This document shows positions 10,095 to 18,526 of a DNA stretch of 64,000 bases, one piece after another. Where the stretch lies: the NCBI RefSeq assembly GCF_001984825.2, contig NZ_CP043318.1, positions 3,596,001 to 3,660,000 of the forward strand. The letters run 5' to 3'. The notes under the pieces are model-generated. The model saw nothing but the letters and a program-made list of their open reading frames with translations, did not search any database and was not told the DNA's origin. A program made the position numbers and the translations under genes. This DNA comes from Enterobacter chengduensis. GTDB taxonomy: Bacteria; Pseudomonadota; Gammaproteobacteria; Enterobacterales; Enterobacteriaceae. Numbering within the stretch: position 1 is the stretch's first letter; every line of letters starts with the position of its first letter.

Positions 10095-10847
10095 TTACTC
10101 CGAATCGATATCTTTGAGTTCGTTTTCGATCGCCTTCGCGTTCGGGTTCTCTTCCGGCTTCAGCTTACCGCCGTTGGCAATAAAGTCATGATTCTGGAAG
10201 TAGGCTTCACGCACCATAATGTATGGATCGGAAGACTGGCGAAGCAGACCATCAGAGTCGAGCAGCTGCGCGCGGGTTTCAATGCCTTCCACCGTCCATT
10301 TACCCACCGACAGCGGCCAGGTCAGCCACGACAGGACCGGATACAGCGTATCCACCATATCGCCACCATCGTCGCGGATCGTAAAGCTACCGTAGAACGG
10401 TAACTGCACGTAAGGGCCATATCCCACGCCATAATGCCCCAGCGTGCTGCCGAACCGGTGCGGCTGTTCACGCTGCAGTTTCGGGTTCGCCATGCCTGCG
10501 ACGTCAATAAAGCCGCCCATCCCCAAAATGGAGTTCAGGAAGAAGCGGGTAAAGTGCACCATCCCCTGATACGGATTACCCTGCAGGAAGTAGTTCACCA
10601 TTACCGCAGGCTCTTCGAGGTTGCTGGTAAAGTTACTTAACCCGTTACGCGCAGGTTGCGGAACATAATCACGCCATGCTACTGCCACCGGACGAACCAC
10701 ATACGGGTCCAGTACGTTGTAGTTGAAGTTATACATGGAGCGGTTAAATCCTTCGAGAGGATCGGAGCGTCCCGTTTGCTCACCGGAGCTGGCGCAGCCC
10801 ACAAGCATCGTCGCGCCAAGCGCAAGCGCCGACAGCCGAAGTTTCAT
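10095..10847 (-). CDS. mlaA: Outer membrane lipoprotein MlaA (VacJ)
   Basis: MlaA sits in the outer membrane with OmpF/OmpC and removes misplaced phospholipids from the outer leaflet, passing them to MlaC and the MlaFEDB pump to keep lipid asymmetry. The start at 10847 is chosen over an upstream one (10943). It has an AGGGAGA ribosome binding site and opens directly with a lipoprotein signal ending in the lipobox LVGC. The 250-residue product carries the family segments SDPLEGFNRSMYNFNY and LGMGGFIDVAGMANP. It is convergent with fadL. Confidence 0.96.
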   Translation of the reverse strand: MKLRLSALALGATMLVGCASSGEQTGRSDPLEGFNRSMYNFNYNVLDPYVVRPVAVAWRDYVPQPARNGLSNFTSNLEEPAVMVNYFLQGNPYQGMVHFTRFFLNSILGMGGFIDVAGMANPKLQREQPHRFGSTLGHYGVGYGPYVQLPFYGSFTIRDDGGDMVDTLYPVLSWLTWPLSVGKWTVEGIETRAQLLDSDGLLRQSSDPYIMVREAYFQNHDFIANGGKLKPEENPNAKAIENELKDIDSE

Positions 10848-11162
10848 AAATATCTCCCTGTTCAGTATGGCTATCGTTGATTGCCATCCGTAACGGAGCC
10901 GTTGGCGCTCCGTCTGTAAACGTGCAAGCGATTGTAACAGCACGTTTACCGATGTCTATGAGCACAATTACGGGCAGTAACCACCGTGACTCTGATCTCA
11001 GCATAGCCTGGCTTTTGGAATTCGTTTCGCTGCCAATTTTATAATGACTTTGAAAGAGATGTATTGCCTTTGTTGTCATTGCCGCCAATTTAAGAGCATC
11101 CCCACAGGCAACCTGATAAAAGCCGCTACGCTTAACAGAAAGATCAACCTCCGGGAGCAGAT

Positions 11163-12098
11163 ATGAAAGACATTGGTGAAGAAAAAATTGGCGAGAGCAA
11201 TGAGGAACTTGAAATTGAAAGCGAGGAGAAAGCGCGCGGCGAGAAGATAGAAATTGATGAAGATCGCCTTCCCTCCCGCGCGATGGCCATCCACGAGCAT
11301 ATACGCCAGGATGGCGAAAAAGAGATGGAGCGCGATGCCATGGCCCTCTTCTGGTCTGCCATCGCTGCCGGGCTCTCAATGGGCGCATCTCTGCTGGCAA
11401 AAGGGATATTTCATGTCCAGCTGGAAGGCGTCCCCGGTGGCTTTTTACTGGAGAACCTCGGCTATACCTTCGGCTTTATTATTGTCATCATGGCCCGCCA
11501 GCAGCTGTTTACCGAAAATACGGTGACCGCCGTTTTGCCGGTAATGCAAAACCCAACCCTCGGCAATTTTGGTTTATTGATGCGGCTTTGGAGCGTGGTT
11601 CTGCTGGGTAATATGATCGGCACCGGCATCGCGGCATGGGCATTTGAATATATGCCGATTTTTGATGAACCCACTCGGGATGCCTTTGTGAAAATTGGCA
11701 TGGACGTGATGAAAAACACCCCAGTCGAGATGTTCTCGAATGCCATCATCTCCGGCTGGATTATTGCCACGATGGTCTGGATGTTTCCCTCGGCGGGGAG
11801 CGCCAAAATTGTGGTAATCATATTGATGACCTGGCTGATTGCCCTGGCGGACACCACGCATATTGTGGTTGGTACCGTTGAAATCCTCTATCTGGTCTTT
11901 AACGGTACGCTTCACTGGAGCGATTTTTTCTGGCCTTTCGCCCTTCCGACGCTGGCGGGAAACATCTGCGGCGGAACGTTTATCTTTGCGCTGTTAAGCC
12001 ATGCTCAAATACGTAACGACATGTCGAACAAACGCAAAGCTGAGCTTAAGGCACAGCAAAATGAGGATAAATCAGCAAAAAAACGGGCTGAACGGTGA
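11163..12098 (+). CDS. yfdC: Formate/nitrite transporter (FNT) family membrane protein YfdC
   Basis: YfdC belongs to the FNT channel family; its substrate is not established. The 311-residue protein has a long charged cytoplasmic N-terminus (about 60 residues, rich in Glu/Lys), then about six membrane segments. FNT-type features include LLAKGIFHVQ and the half-helix region around ARQQLFTENTVTAV. It also has a basic C-terminal tail. The start follows GGGAG at 5-bp spacing. The 315-bp gap upstream (10848-11162) contains divergent control sequences for mlaA and yfdC but no gene. It is the last backbone gene before the tRNA and the T6SS island. Confidence 0.92.
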   Translation: MKDIGEEKIGESNEELEIESEEKARGEKIEIDEDRLPSRAMAIHEHIRQDGEKEMERDAMALFWSAIAAGLSMGASLLAKGIFHVQLEGVPGGFLLENLGYTFGFIIVIMARQQLFTENTVTAVLPVMQNPTLGNFGLLMRLWSVVLLGNMIGTGIAAWAFEYMPIFDEPTRDAFVKIGMDVMKNTPVEMFSNAIISGWIIATMVWMFPSAGSAKIVVIILMTWLIALADTTHIVVGTVEILYLVFNGTLHWSDFFWPFALPTLAGNICGGTFIFALLSHAQIRNDMSNKRKAELKAQQNEDKSAKKRAER

Positions 12099-12126
12099 CT
12101 CTTTGAGCAGTCAGGCGGCGATGCGC

Positions 12127-12155
12127 TTAACGCAAAGTGCAAATAACGCTATACT
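12127..12155 (+). promoter_or_regulatory. tRNA-Arg promoter
   Basis: TTAACG (12127-12132) and TATACT (12150-12155), 17 bp apart, precede the tRNA by 11 bp. The GC-rich discriminator (CGTGCCGCC) is of the kind seen at stable-RNA promoters under stringent control. Confidence 0.6.
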
Positions 12156-12166
12156 CGTGCCGCCTC

Positions 12167-12241
12167 GTCCCCTTAGTTAAATGGATATAACGAGCCCCTC
12201 CTAAGGGCTAGTTGCAGGTTCGATTCCTGCAGGGGACACCA
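12167..12241 (+). tRNA. argW: tRNA-Arg (anticodon CCT)
   Basis: A 75-nt cloverleaf: acceptor GTCCCCT pairs with AGGGGAC, the anticodon loop CTCCTAA gives CCT, the T-arm is GCAGG-TTCGATT-CCTGC, and CCA is encoded. It matches E. coli argW in sequence and in its place after yfdC. In E. coli this gene is the attachment site of prophage CPS-53. Here the T6SS island begins 38 bp beyond it. Confidence 0.97.
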
Positions 12242-12279
12242 TGACCTCCCTCTCTTTTTCGCAAATCCGCGCCGTCAAC

Positions 12280-13599
12280 CTATTGAGCAGAAGCATCCTG
12301 TTTTATTTGGGCATAGCGCATTAACAGCTGTTTGAAATGCAGTTCAAGTTGCGTCTTGTTAGCTTCAGGAAGCGCATCTCCTTCAGGAGTCTGCGACAGC
12401 CTTCGCAGCTGTTCTTCGGCCGGTATCGACTTATTAAATGACTGCATGGCGGCAAAAACGACTGACTTCAACTCACTCACGGTCATGTATTTACCCTTCT
12501 GCTCATCAAGGCCATTCAGGCGATGACTCAGCGTCTCCAGCGTTGCCATGCCCTGGTGCCAGCCGTTCAGTTGTTCATCCGGTAACGCCGCGGCATTCCG
12601 CTGTTGCAGCCAATGCTTTACAAGTGGCTTAGCCTGCTCCGGCCACAGTATCTCCGCCTGCTCGGTGAGTTTTCGACTGTAGGTAATGCTCCAGTCGGGA
12701 GGCAATTTATCCAGCAGGGCAAGCTGCTGCTGCGTTTGCGCAAGCGCCGTTTGCGGTAGCGGAGATTGCTGCCGCAACGTTTTAAGCTGTTCAGGTGAAA
12801 GAGGTGCTGGGAGGGGTGACAGTGAGGCTGCAAGCTGAGCCTGTAGCGGGTCAGGGTAGTTAAGATACTGCCAGCCCCACACTGCAAGTGCGCTTATCGT
12901 CAGCATGGTACACATCCCGGCGATGAAGAATTTCCATCTATTCACCTGAACGGGTATTGCCGTCTGGACTTCCACATTCGCCTGGTATTCCGGCTGCGCG
13001 ACGTATACCCATTTTGCCGCTTCGTTCCGGGCGTTATTTTCCTCGACAGGGCTGCTGGTCGGGACCGTCGCTCCATCGCTGTTTTCCAGCCGGACTGCGC
13101 TGCTGTGCACCTGAACACGCAACGTCTCGAGCTGGCTAAGATGCTTAAGCTCGAGACGCTGCAGCACCTCCCCCAGCGCGGTGAGGCGTTGTTCAGCCTG
13201 ATAGAGCTCGCTGAGGTCACTGTAGTTGAGCGCAAGCGAGCGCAACCGTTGCTGCAGACGCTGGCTCAGGCTGCTGAGGATTTCCATTCGGGCATGTACC
13301 GGCTGCGGCCACAGCGTCCCCCACTGATGGCCTATCAGCGCCTCCAGTATCGTGAGCCCTTCGTTGAGCCCGGGTAGCCCGGCCAGCTGCGTTCGTGCCA
13401 GCGTGTACCAGGAGAGCGTCTGTAGCTCTACGCCGTTCTGCTCAAACAGTGAGAGACAGCGTTTTTCGACAGACTGCCAGTTCACATCAGGGCGAGCCGG
13501 ATGCGTGAGCTTACTGAGCTCATCGCGCAGGGCGGCATAGTCCGGCAGCGTGCGCGGGTCGCCGCCGGTTTTGATTTTACGCGGGGTGATGTCTTTCAT
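12280..13599 (-). CDS. TagA/VasL-like T6SS accessory protein (ImpA N-domain)
   Basis: A TssA-related protein. Residues about 10-105 resemble the ImpA N-terminal domain (GGDPRTLPDY ... WYTLARTQLAGLPGLNEGL and HQWGTLWPQPVHARMEIL). A single membrane segment lies at about 225-246, and the C-terminal half is helical, VasL-like. This architecture is that of EAEC TagA, which stops and holds the distal end of the growing sheath at the opposite membrane; assignment to that role is inference. The start at 13599 is preferred to 13605 because GGAT lies at better spacing. It is the last gene of the cluster on the tRNA side. The separate TssA at 30060 is the baseplate/cap protein. Confidence 0.75.
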   Translation of the reverse strand: MKDITPRKIKTGGDPRTLPDYAALRDELSKLTHPARPDVNWQSVEKRCLSLFEQNGVELQTLSWYTLARTQLAGLPGLNEGLTILEALIGHQWGTLWPQPVHARMEILSSLSQRLQQRLRSLALNYSDLSELYQAEQRLTALGEVLQRLELKHLSQLETLRVQVHSSAVRLENSDGATVPTSSPVEENNARNEAAKWVYVAQPEYQANVEVQTAIPVQVNRWKFFIAGMCTMLTISALAVWGWQYLNYPDPLQAQLAASLSPLPAPLSPEQLKTLRQQSPLPQTALAQTQQQLALLDKLPPDWSITYSRKLTEQAEILWPEQAKPLVKHWLQQRNAAALPDEQLNGWHQGMATLETLSHRLNGLDEQKGKYMTVSELKSVVFAAMQSFNKSIPAEEQLRRLSQTPEGDALPEANKTQLELHFKQLLMRYAQIKQDASAQ

Positions 13600-13645
13600 G
13601 ACCATATATCCATTTGATGTGGCTGGAACCAGACGAAATTAATGT

Positions 13646-14890
13646 TTATGCGGCTTCGCTTTCTGCATATTCGAGACTCTGCAGAAACTGTAGCGCCACC
13701 GGGTCAGCAATATATTCGACCTGCCCGTGATGACGCTCCACCTCATCAATTATCCGACTGAGCTCGACCCGGAAAAACTCCTTACGCAGGTTGACTCGGT
13801 TAATCCGGTATCTTTCCAGATGGTCATGCAGTGTCTTTTCAAGCGCAGGGGCGTCATCGCAGGAAATCATGGCGTGGACGTCAAAATCAAACGGCACGGC
13901 TGCCCCGCTCAGTTCTTTCACGCGCTCCATAGGTTCCAGCCGTCGGGTCATGCCGATTTTAAAGACGTTGTCACCGAAGGAGCCGATATTCGAAATCACA
14001 TACACATGTCCCTGCTTCGTGAGCTGGGCCATTGATTTGGCGCGTTCATACTGCTGATGCACGTCCCGGATTTTCTGCTCCAGCTCCAGACGCTGTCTTT
14101 CCAGCTCTTCCCTGTGAGCACCTTCAGCGGCGAGCAGAGCTTCTTCCAGTAAACGCTGCTGCTCTGCAAGGCGTTGCTCCTCCTCTTCCGCTTCGCGCTG
14201 CTGCTGTTCCAGCTCATCCTGTCGCTGTTTCTCTTCCCGGATCTGACGCTTGAGCTCTACCTGATATTCTTTTTCTTCCTGCGCTTTTTCCAGCAGGGCG
14301 ACCTTATGCAGAAACTGCTGTTCTACGTCTTCCCAGTCGGCATTATCTTCAAGTTCCAGAAAAGTGATTTTCTCGCTGATATCAGCGTAAGCGCCCCTCT
14401 CCTTCCTGAGCTGGTCGTACTTGCTTTGCCAGTTATTTATCGTGGTGCCGGAAAGCAGTGTTTTGACTTTGAATTTATACGCGGAGTCCACAATACGCTG
14501 CAGTGCCCGGGAGGCTTTATTTCTGGCATTGTGAAAATCATCCCATTGGCCGGAAAGTTGTTTCTTTCCCTGATACAGACCGCGAGCCACTTCTGTACTG
14601 ACGGTTTCGTCAAAGGCTTTCTCTTTCTGTGCCAGGTCCGACACAGCCTGCTCGAGCTCCGTTGTCTTCTTCCTGAACCCACGATAAATGAGAATCCGCG
14701 CTATGAGCGCAACGGCAATTAATAAACCAAAGAACAGAGCAATAATGCCTGCCGGATTCGATACAGACTCAATGAATCGCTCATTAAGATTAATTAATGC
14801 TCTTATCGCAACATAAACACCCCAAGCAATTACACCAAGAATAACCAGAATAATACTCGCAGCATTGTTATCTTTTTTTCTTCGTGCCAT
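13646..14890 (-). CDS. Membrane-anchored GIY-YIG (DUF4041/Mug113-type) nuclease-like protein
   Basis: Two hydrophobic segments (about 12-33 and 47-68) anchor the N-terminus. A long charged coiled coil (about 215-290, runs of Glu/Gln/Arg) follows, then a GIY-YIG-superfamily domain (about 294-375). Visible landmarks are GHVYVISN, FKIGMTRR with the conserved arginine, and the late glutamate in LRKEFFRV. This is the DUF4041 plus Mug113/T5orf172 type. A membrane-bound protein of this type (SNIPE) has been reported, from memory, to cut phage DNA during injection. A defence role here is inference; it is not a known T6SS part although it is co-oriented with the cluster. Confidence 0.75.
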   Translation of the reverse strand: MARRKKDNNAASIILVILGVIAWGVYVAIRALINLNERFIESVSNPAGIIALFFGLLIAVALIARILIYRGFRKKTTELEQAVSDLAQKEKAFDETVSTEVARGLYQGKKQLSGQWDDFHNARNKASRALQRIVDSAYKFKVKTLLSGTTINNWQSKYDQLRKERGAYADISEKITFLELEDNADWEDVEQQFLHKVALLEKAQEEKEYQVELKRQIREEKQRQDELEQQQREAEEEEQRLAEQQRLLEEALLAAEGAHREELERQRLELEQKIRDVHQQYERAKSMAQLTKQGHVYVISNIGSFGDNVFKIGMTRRLEPMERVKELSGAAVPFDFDVHAMISCDDAPALEKTLHDHLERYRINRVNLRKEFFRVELSRIIDEVERHHGQVEYIADPVALQFLQSLEYAESEAA

Positions 14891-14966
14891 TTTTTAATTT
14901 ATTCCCTTTTTTTCAATCCTGATTATTTAATCTGTACAACGGGAAAATATGCTTTACCATATCGTA

Positions 14967-15365
14967 TTAATACTGATTTCCTGAACAAATCGGTAAATGG
15001 GTATAGCCGGGCTTATTAGCCATGTACAGGGGAGCGCATGTGGGCTGTCGGGGTTGTGCACTGACCGGTTCGTCGTTTTCTGCAACGGGTTGCAATTTCT
15101 GCTTTTTCACCGCTGTCATCTTTTTCGTCTGCGTTTTTGGAGTGTAAGTGGACGTTTTTACCCGATTGCCCACTTCTGAGGAACCATAACCGGAACAAAA
15201 TCGCTTTGACTGACTCAGGCTCCCGTCATTACAGACAAAACTGCCATCTGATGTACAGTGCGATATCCCGCCTTTTGAGCCTGAGCAGGGCTGCCTTCCA
15301 CGCGCAGCGTCGGCTTGTGCCGTAAACAGCATTCCTAATATCAGAAGGAGGATTAATTTTCTCAT
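14967..15365 (-). CDS. Secreted YdcA-like cysteine-rich protein, function unknown
   Basis: A signal peptide ([17 protein letters not shown]) is followed by [20 protein letters not shown] and VCNDGS, a segment close to the 57-residue E. coli YdcA. It then has a Lys/Gln/Thr-rich linker and a second short Cys segment (PTCAPLY ... [10 protein letters not shown]). Six cysteines in the mature part suggest disulfides in the periplasm. The start at 15365 is taken as having GGA at a better distance than the ATG six bases upstream. The role is unknown; its place beside the T6SS genes may be coincidental. Confidence 0.6.
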   Translation of the reverse strand: MRKLILLLILGMLFTAQADAARGRQPCSGSKGGISHCTSDGSFVCNDGSLSQSKRFCSGYGSSEVGNRVKTSTYTPKTQTKKMTAVKKQKLQPVAENDEPVSAQPRQPTCAPLYMANKPGYTHLPICSGNQY

Positions 15366-15486
15366 TTCCATATCCGTGATTTATTTCGCTACTTTGGGGG
15401 TAAACAATCTGAAAGCTATTAACTGTTTCGTCAGAAAAATATGCAATGACTCAACGTAAAGATAACAAGTCATCTTTCATTACCCG

Positions 15487-15957
15487 CTATGGCAGTAGTA
15501 CTAAAGCCAGACCATAAAATGTACTTTCATCAAAACTTTGCCCAGGGCGGGATAGAGCCCCAGACGGAGCAAAGGTCCAGTCGTTCTCGATACCTGACCG
15601 CATGAATAAACGCCCCAGTGGAGTCATGCGTTCTCCATCATGAAAAGTCACCTCCACGCACCCGGTCACGCCCTGACCGTACAAAAATAGTGGCATAAAC
15701 TTTATGGCCCGGTCCTCGACACGCAGGACGATACCGGCAATGTCAAAAGCCCCGCCTTCCACCAGCAGGTCAGTGACGGATGCCATGAACGCCTCTACAG
15801 TCAGTCCGGTATCCACCAGCCACGCGTCCATCAATTCCTGAAGTTGCGTTATACGCTGGCGAAATTCCGCAATATCCGCCTGAGTCTTGCTGGCAAATGA
15901 GACCGGGACTGGCTGTCTGGCCTGTAGTTTTTTGAGGAACTGTGATTTTACTGACAT
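15487..15957 (-). CDS. Uncharacterised 156-residue protein next to tssE
   Basis: I do not recognise this protein. It has no signal peptide or membrane segment, a helical N-terminal third (FLKKLQARQPVPVSFASK, then a coiled-coil-like stretch to about residue 50), and a beta-rich C-terminal half with the segments IKFMPLFLYGQGVTG and FHDGERMTPLGRL. It follows tssE by 14 bp on the same strand, so it is likely co-transcribed. A role as a baseplate accessory or in regulation of the system is possible but only inferred from position. Confidence 0.55.
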   Translation of the reverse strand: MSVKSQFLKKLQARQPVPVSFASKTQADIAEFRQRITQLQELMDAWLVDTGLTVEAFMASVTDLLVEGGAFDIAGIVLRVEDRAIKFMPLFLYGQGVTGCVEVTFHDGERMTPLGRLFMRSGIENDWTFAPSGALSRPGQSFDESTFYGLALVLLP

Positions 15958-15971
15958 GGTATTCTCTGGCC

Positions 15972-16421
15972 TTATAAACGGGTCGTCGTGTCAAGATACT
16001 GCTGTTGCTTAAGATGTCGCAGGAGAACCCGTCCTTCCGGCATAAACTCGGTGCCGTAACGCACGAGGCCAATGTCCTTCAGCTCAGCATCAATGGCATA
16101 ATGCAGTTCCCCGGGAATTTTCTGATCTAGCAACACCACGTTAATCGATTTCAGGCGTGGTTCGTATTTGAGCAGTACTTCTGAGAGTGTGGACATCAGC
16201 TTATGCGCGGTACCGGGCAACCCCTGAAGAATGGTGGTCATATCTGGCAAACCATAATCTGGAATGTGTGCCAGCGTTCCTGCTCTACAGTTAAGGATAC
16301 GTTGCATATTATCCAGAACTGACAGAATGACCTGATTTTCTTCGCTGACCAGGTGAAGATCGAGATCACCGACAAAATTGCCGTAAAGCATTTCACATAG
16401 TGAGGGCGAAGTGTGCGTCAT
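15972..16421 (-). CDS. tssE: T6SS baseplate subunit TssE (gp25-like)
   Basis: TssE is the gp25-like baseplate wedge protein that starts sheath polymerisation. The 149-residue product carries the diagnostic EPRL motif (KYEPRLKSINV) in the C-terminal half and the LPDM/TTIL segment before it. The start is the ATG at 16421, six bases after a strong AGGAGGAAGG. It overlaps the upstream gene's stop in ATGA. An in-frame TTG upstream is rejected. It lies about 11 kb from tssF, tssG and tssJ because the vgrG1 effector cassettes are inserted between them. Confidence 0.9.
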   Translation of the reverse strand: MTHTSPSLCEMLYGNFVGDLDLHLVSEENQVILSVLDNMQRILNCRAGTLAHIPDYGLPDMTTILQGLPGTAHKLMSTLSEVLLKYEPRLKSINVVLLDQKIPGELHYAIDAELKDIGLVRYGTEFMPEGRVLLRHLKQQQYLDTTTRL

Positions 16422-17503
16422 GAGCAACCTTCCTCCTCTGGAGACACAGTAAACATGCTGCCGCCATCATCCCTCTCAAGCAGCGACCAGCAGGCACGAT
16501 GCATTTTGCCGCCTTTATCTTCAAACTCAGGCATGGCCTGTCCTGCGCGAGTCTGTGTGTATTGTGTCGTACCGTTAAGTGTAGTACCCCGACGAGCGTC
16601 GAATGGAGCAAGATCACCGCTCCAACGGGTGATACGCACTCTTTTTTCCTGCAGGAGTTCTATTTCCTGCAGTGGCCAATTGTATAATTCTTCAGGTTTT
16701 CCTTCGGGGAAGAAACCTTCAGGCGGAACATCGATAAATTCACCTTCGACGCGACGGATCAGCGTCCAGCCTGTTTTGGCCCATTCAGAGTCTTTCCAGC
16801 TATAGCTCCGTTTCCCATCACTAGAAACGTATTCACTTCGCTGAACACCTTGTAGTGCTGATGCCGGTTGCCCGTAATTTGCTGAAATAAATCGAGCTGG
16901 CGCATAATCGATATCAGGCAAATAAATTCCAGTCTCCTCGGGATTATCACCTAACTCTATGCGAATAGATGTATCAAGTTCATAACGAGGGATTTTGGCT
17001 GGAATATCATCGTAACTATAAATACCGTAACCTTCGTCACCGTAACCATCATATGTTAAATCCCCCTCATCCCAATTACCTCTAATTGTTACTGACAACC
17101 TTCGACCCAGCACTGACGCTATACGTCCTAGTTCAGATATCGTTTCGATTTCTTCTTTTGTCATCCAGCCACCCCAACATTCGGCAATGCCTTTGTTGAT
17201 ATTACTCATGGTATGACCGATGTTAAATGCCTTGACGTCATTATGGGTTCGCAGAATAAATACTTCTGTATAACGCTCTCTGGCAGAGCGAATATTGGGC
17301 AGAACACGATTCCCCCACACCATATCGGCCTGTTGCCACAAAGGAAGCTTACGGCTGTTTAACGGCATTTCTCGTAAATAGCGGGCAAAGGCTTCCTCAT
17401 GAGCATCGATATAAGCAATAATTGCATCACGCGTGGCAGCGTAATGTTCAGGAGAAATGAATTTTTCAAGTAAATAACATTCCTGAGGATGTAAGATGGC
17501 CAT
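16418..17503 (-). CDS. Probable immunity protein (Imm71/72-like) for the adjacent toxin
   Basis: A 361-residue soluble protein directly after a toxin-like ORF with no gap, the usual effector-immunity order. The N-terminal half is helical (HPQECYLLEKF ... AFARYLREMP; VWGNRVLPNIRSARERYTEVF). The C-terminal half has a repeated tryptophan/beta pattern (SWKDSEWAKTGWTLIRRVEG; RVRITRWSGD). I recall similar proteins annotated as immunity proteins of the Imm71/Imm72 kind, but the family name is not certain. It has no signal peptide, so its toxin would act in the cytoplasm. Its stop overlaps the tssE start (ATGA). Confidence 0.6.
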   Translation of the reverse strand: MAILHPQECYLLEKFISPEHYAATRDAIIAYIDAHEEAFARYLREMPLNSRKLPLWQQADMVWGNRVLPNIRSARERYTEVFILRTHNDVKAFNIGHTMSNINKGIAECWGGWMTKEEIETISELGRIASVLGRRLSVTIRGNWDEGDLTYDGYGDEGYGIYSYDDIPAKIPRYELDTSIRIELGDNPEETGIYLPDIDYAPARFISANYGQPASALQGVQRSEYVSSDGKRSYSWKDSEWAKTGWTLIRRVEGEFIDVPPEGFFPEGKPEELYNWPLQEIELLQEKRVRITRWSGDLAPFDARRGTTLNGTTQYTQTRAGQAMPEFEDKGGKMHRACWSLLERDDGGSMFTVSPEEEGCS

Positions 17504-18126
17504 TAGCTTTTGTCCTTTGGTTCATACCAGTTATGGGTATTTTCGAGTTTTGGTAATCCCTGATACGGATAAGCAGGATCGTTAGCCGCATCACCATATC
17601 CCCAGCCTGTTTTCTGCCTCGATCCGGTGTACTCTTTTTTCAGTTGTGACGGATCCAGTACAATCTGCACAGCACCTCCTTCCAGTGAGTATTCGGGGGC
17701 TTCATGATTAATCTGCGTGCCCGCACGTCCCTCCCAGACCTTCAGGGGCTGCCCAGGTGGAATGGTATAGGTGACAAACTCACCATTCTCATTCCAACTC
17801 TTCCACACAGCAAAACGCCGCCGCCAGTCACTCTTACTGGTCAGCTTGTCAAATTCAGCCTTACGCATCCAGCAGATATTGTTATCACTCGACGATGGAT
17901 CAACCACACGATAGATAACCGTGCCAGGTGGAATTTCAACAGCCTGCATGGATTTGTCAAAAGTATCAAATTTGCCTTTTAGTGCAGGATTTTTACTGGT
18001 ACTACTTATGTCAGGCCAACCATCTATTATAGATTTTTTTTCCTTAAAATTTTCCAGCGCTCTAAATTTGCTCTCACTGACGCCCACATCTACCCAGTCA
18101 GGCTTATCACGCTTGAAATACTCCAC
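17503..18126 (-). CDS. Orphan toxin-domain ORF lacking a delivery domain
   Basis: A 207-residue ORF opening with GTG. The same frame continues upstream to about 18190 (codons reading FRSHVGDNAHHYGAKRASEE) until a TAG stop, with no ATG, so the true start is missing. Core features are VIYRVVDPSSSDNNICWM, WRRRFAVWKSW, FVTYTIPPGQPLKVWEG and GGAVQIVLDP, ending with Gly/Tyr/Trp-rich segments. This looks like the C-terminal domain of a polymorphic toxin cut off from its carrier. An ADP-ribosyltransferase-like fold (Arg in YRVV, beta-strand TYT) is possible but speculative. The next gene, with no gap, is its likely immunity gene. Upstream sequence is a mosaic of Tle1-like and vgrG fragments. Confidence 0.55.
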   Translation of the reverse strand: MEYFKRDKPDWVDVGVSESKFRALENFKEKKSIIDGWPDISSTSKNPALKGKFDTFDKSMQAVEIPPGTVIYRVVDPSSSDNNICWMRKAEFDKLTSKSDWRRRFAVWKSWNENGEFVTYTIPPGQPLKVWEGRAGTQINHEAPEYSLEGGAVQIVLDPSQLKKEYTGSRQKTGWGYGDAANDPAYPYQGLPKLENTHNWYEPKDKS

Positions 18127-18195
18127 TTCTTCACTGGCTCGCTTCGCGCCATAATGGTGCGCGTTATCACCAACATGAGAACGAAACGCATTACC

Positions 18196-18290
18196 CGACT
18201 ATTTGTTTTGGCTCGTTCGAAAAAACGCTCAAAACGTAATTTTGCCGAATTTAATCGTGTATCGACACCGGTACGGGTCATTCTTCTTTT
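18196..18290 (-). pseudogene. Fragment of a second Tle1-like effector
   Basis: Read on the minus strand, this encodes TGVDTRLNSAKLRFERFF and ERAKTNSR, which aligns with TGVDTRIISTKVTFEEAF of the intact Tle1-like gene next door (residues about 180-205 there). It is joined on one side to a vgrG scrap and on the other to the orphan toxin frame. It is too divergent from the neighbour to be a recent local copy, so it is a relic of another effector. Confidence 0.6.
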
Positions 18291-18515
18291 CACTCTCCAC
18301 GCGGGCCATTAGCGTCCCGGCAATCGCCGGGCGCGGCGCCGTTTTCGGGCGGAAGCAGTACTGCTCGCTGTAAGGCATCCCCACACCGAGACATGAAGAC
18401 GAGTGTCACGGGCGGCACGGAAGGTGGTGAGCGTAATCACCATCCCCTCTTTCAGCTCCGGCACGTCGCTGTCACCGGTCTCCAGCACCATGCCCGGCGT
18501 CAGGTGGCTGGTGTT
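18273..18515 (-). pseudogene. vgrG fragment, near-identical to part of vgrG1
   Basis: About 240 bp nearly identical to 25402-25648 inside vgrG1, covering the segment from the E-E-K-N-D-P region to the T-P-G-M-V-L-E-T-G-D region. It contains a one-base deletion (CATCCCCACACC against CATCCCCCACACT) that shifts the frame. It has no start and cannot make a VgrG. It is a recombination scar between the Tle1-like cassette and the orphan toxin. Confidence 0.85.
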
Positions 18516-18526
18516 GCTAAACGAGG

